Below are positions 4,082 through 5,037 of a DNA stretch of 5,037 nt, piece by piece; position 1 is the first letter of the stretch, and the number at the start of each line of letters is the position of its first letter. This DNA is from an uncultured Chloroflexota bacterium (GTDB lineage Bacteria > Chloroflexota > Anaerolineae > Anaerolineales > Anaerolineaceae), in contig CADBKS010000206.1 of assembly GCA_902795255.1 (NCBI GenBank), positions 1 to 5,037 of the forward strand, in the 5' to 3' direction. The position numbers and the translations under genes are program-made. Under the pieces are notes generated by a model, which ran no database searches, had not been told where the DNA came from, and saw only the letters and a list, made by a program, of their open reading frames with translations.

Positions 4082-5037
4082 ATGCGGAGCACGACGCTGT
4101 TTCTGGTTCCGGATTATTATCCGTATTTTCAATGTAAGATGGGGGCATGCCGTCACGCATGCTGTGAAGGCTGGCCGGTTTCCATTTCGATGGAAGACTA
4201 CTTTCACCTGGTCGGTGTCAGCTGCAGCCCGGATCTGCGGCGGCGGCTGGATACCGCGCTGCACATCCTCCCGCACCGCGGGGACGGAGCGTATGCGGAG
4301 ATCAGTCCCCGCTATGACGGGACCTGCCCGCTGCGGAATACGGACGGCCGCTGCGGTCTTCAGGTCGAGCTTGGGGAGGGGGCACTGGCGCAGGTCTGCC
4401 GGCTTTATCCGCGGGGACTTCGGGGCGGAGACCGGCCGGAATGCTCCTGTGCCAACAGCTGCGAGGCGGTTCCCGAACTTTTCATGCAGCGCAGTGAACC
4501 CATCCGTTTCATTTCGGTTCCGCTGGAATTCAGTGTCCCGGCGCATCGGGAAGCGGAAAACGTTTTTGAGACTGCCGGCCGCGGCCAGGAGATCCGCCTG
4601 TATTATATCCGGATCATGCAGAACCGCCGGCAGCGGATCCCGGACCGGCTGATGACGCTGGGGATCGCAATGCAGAAAATGGAGCAGGCCCTGCGGGCGC
4701 ATGATGAGGACCAAATCAGCGGCCTGCTTTCCGGCGAACCGGAGCTGTTCGGCGGTACTGCGGAGAAACCTTCCCAGGCGCATCTGGATGCCGGAATGAA
4801 GATCGCCGGGGCAATGCTTCAGCAGGTGGATGAACACAGCGAGAGCGTCCGTTCCTTCGGTAAGGAAGCGCTGCGCTGGTTCGCTGAAGCGGATAACAGC
4901 ATCGACCGTTATGAACGCGCCATTGCAAATTTCGAGACGGTCCTTCCCGACTGGGAGACTGTCTTTGAACACCTGATCGTGAACCACATGTTCTTCGAGC
5001 AGTTCCCGTTCCAGGATCGTCCGGTCCCGGTCTCGGA
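4082..5037 (+). CDS. FliB-like cysteine-cluster protein, flagellin lysine-N-methylase family (3' end outside window)
   Basis: The first 318 residues are present with no stop; the family is usually near 380-400 residues, so most of the protein is here. It opens with VPDYYPYFQC (9-18) and the hallmark C-x4-C-x3-C-C cluster (Cys18, Cys23, Cys27, Cys28) followed by GW, as in FliB-type proteins. Then come a CPL...GRCGLQVELGEGALAQVC block (Cys82, Cys91, Cys106), YPRGLR (109-114) and a C-x-C-x3-C group (Cys121, Cys123, Cys127). The cysteines probably bind a metal or iron-sulfur cluster. Salmonella FliB methylates lysines of flagellin; Clostridia carry many relatives under that name, often without proof of substrate. 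No signal peptide is present. TGGGG (4068-4072), 9 nt before the ATG at 4082, is a modest ribosome site; an in-frame ATG at 4067 would add five residues but lacks a site. No flagellar gene is in the window, so the substrate stays open. Confidence 0.8.
   Translation, partial: MRSTTLFLVPDYYPYFQCKMGACRHACCEGWPVSISMEDYFHLVGVSCSPDLRRRLDTALHILPHRGDGAYAEISPRYDGTCPLRNTDGRCGLQVELGEGALAQVCRLYPRGLRGGDRPECSCANSCEAVPELFMQRSEPIRFISVPLEFSVPAHREAENVFETAGRGQEIRLYYIRIMQNRRQRIPDRLMTLGIAMQKMEQALRAHDEDQISGLLSGEPELFGGTAEKPSQAHLDAGMKIAGAMLQQVDEHSESVRSFGKEALRWFAEADNSIDRYERAIANFETVLPDWETVFEHLIVNHMFFEQFPFQDRPVPVS

Noticed and set aside
4061..4987. A 308-residue open frame on the minus strand
   Set aside because: It lies antisense to the FliB-like gene, whose plus-strand frame has the hallmark cysteine pattern. 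The minus product is Arg/Pro/His-rich with no recognisable domain, as expected of a shadow frame in GC-rich DNA.
1..5037. CRISPR array, tRNA, rRNA, insertion sequence or phage attachment site
   Set aside because: No regularly spaced repeats, cloverleaf, rRNA core sequence, transposase or terminal inverted repeats with target duplications were seen.

Overview
The window looks like chromosomal DNA from a Gram-positive anaerobe, most likely a gut or rumen Clostridia member. The grounds are moderately high GC, strong AGGAG-type ribosome binding sites, A-rich leaders with sigma-A-type promoters, signal peptides of the MKK...ASA-E type, a GLUG-repeat exported protein and a FliB-type cysteine-cluster protein. 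This is inference from style and gene families, with no taxonomic marker present.

Layout: (i) 1-846, minus strand: a two-gene unit in which a class I SAM-dependent methyltransferase overlaps by ATGA an alpha/beta-hydrolase-like gene (acyl-CoA thioesterase/BAAT type) that runs off the left edge. (ii) 847-1328: a divergent control region. It holds a structured leader for the methyltransferase, a candidate minus-strand promoter, a strong plus-strand promoter, and two near-identical 18-bp palindromes (AGTTAG-N6-CTAACT type), each lying just downstream of one of the -10 boxes. (iii) 1329-2978, plus strand: a secreted 549-residue protein joining a ZinT-like (lipocalin-type, metal-binding family) N-terminal half to a GLUG-repeat C-terminal half. 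(iv) 2979-3095: two hairpins, the second a clear intrinsic terminator with U-tracts on both strands, serving convergent genes. (v) 3096-3797, minus strand: an exported SIMPL (DUF541) domain protein. (vi) 3798-4081: a second divergent intergenic region with a 16-bp palindrome. (vii) 4082-5037, plus strand: the first 318 residues of a FliB-like (flagellin lysine-N-methylase family) cysteine-cluster protein, cut by the right edge.

The most interesting signal is the pair of matching palindromes. Read in the direction of its own promoter, each matches the other at 15 of 18 positions and covers about the same place near the transcription start. This suggests that one repressor controls both the ZinT-like gene and the methyltransferase/hydrolase pair. 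Because ZinT proteins belong to metal-limitation responses and TTAG/CTAA arms recall DtxR-family operators, a metal-responsive regulator is a reasonable but unproven guess.
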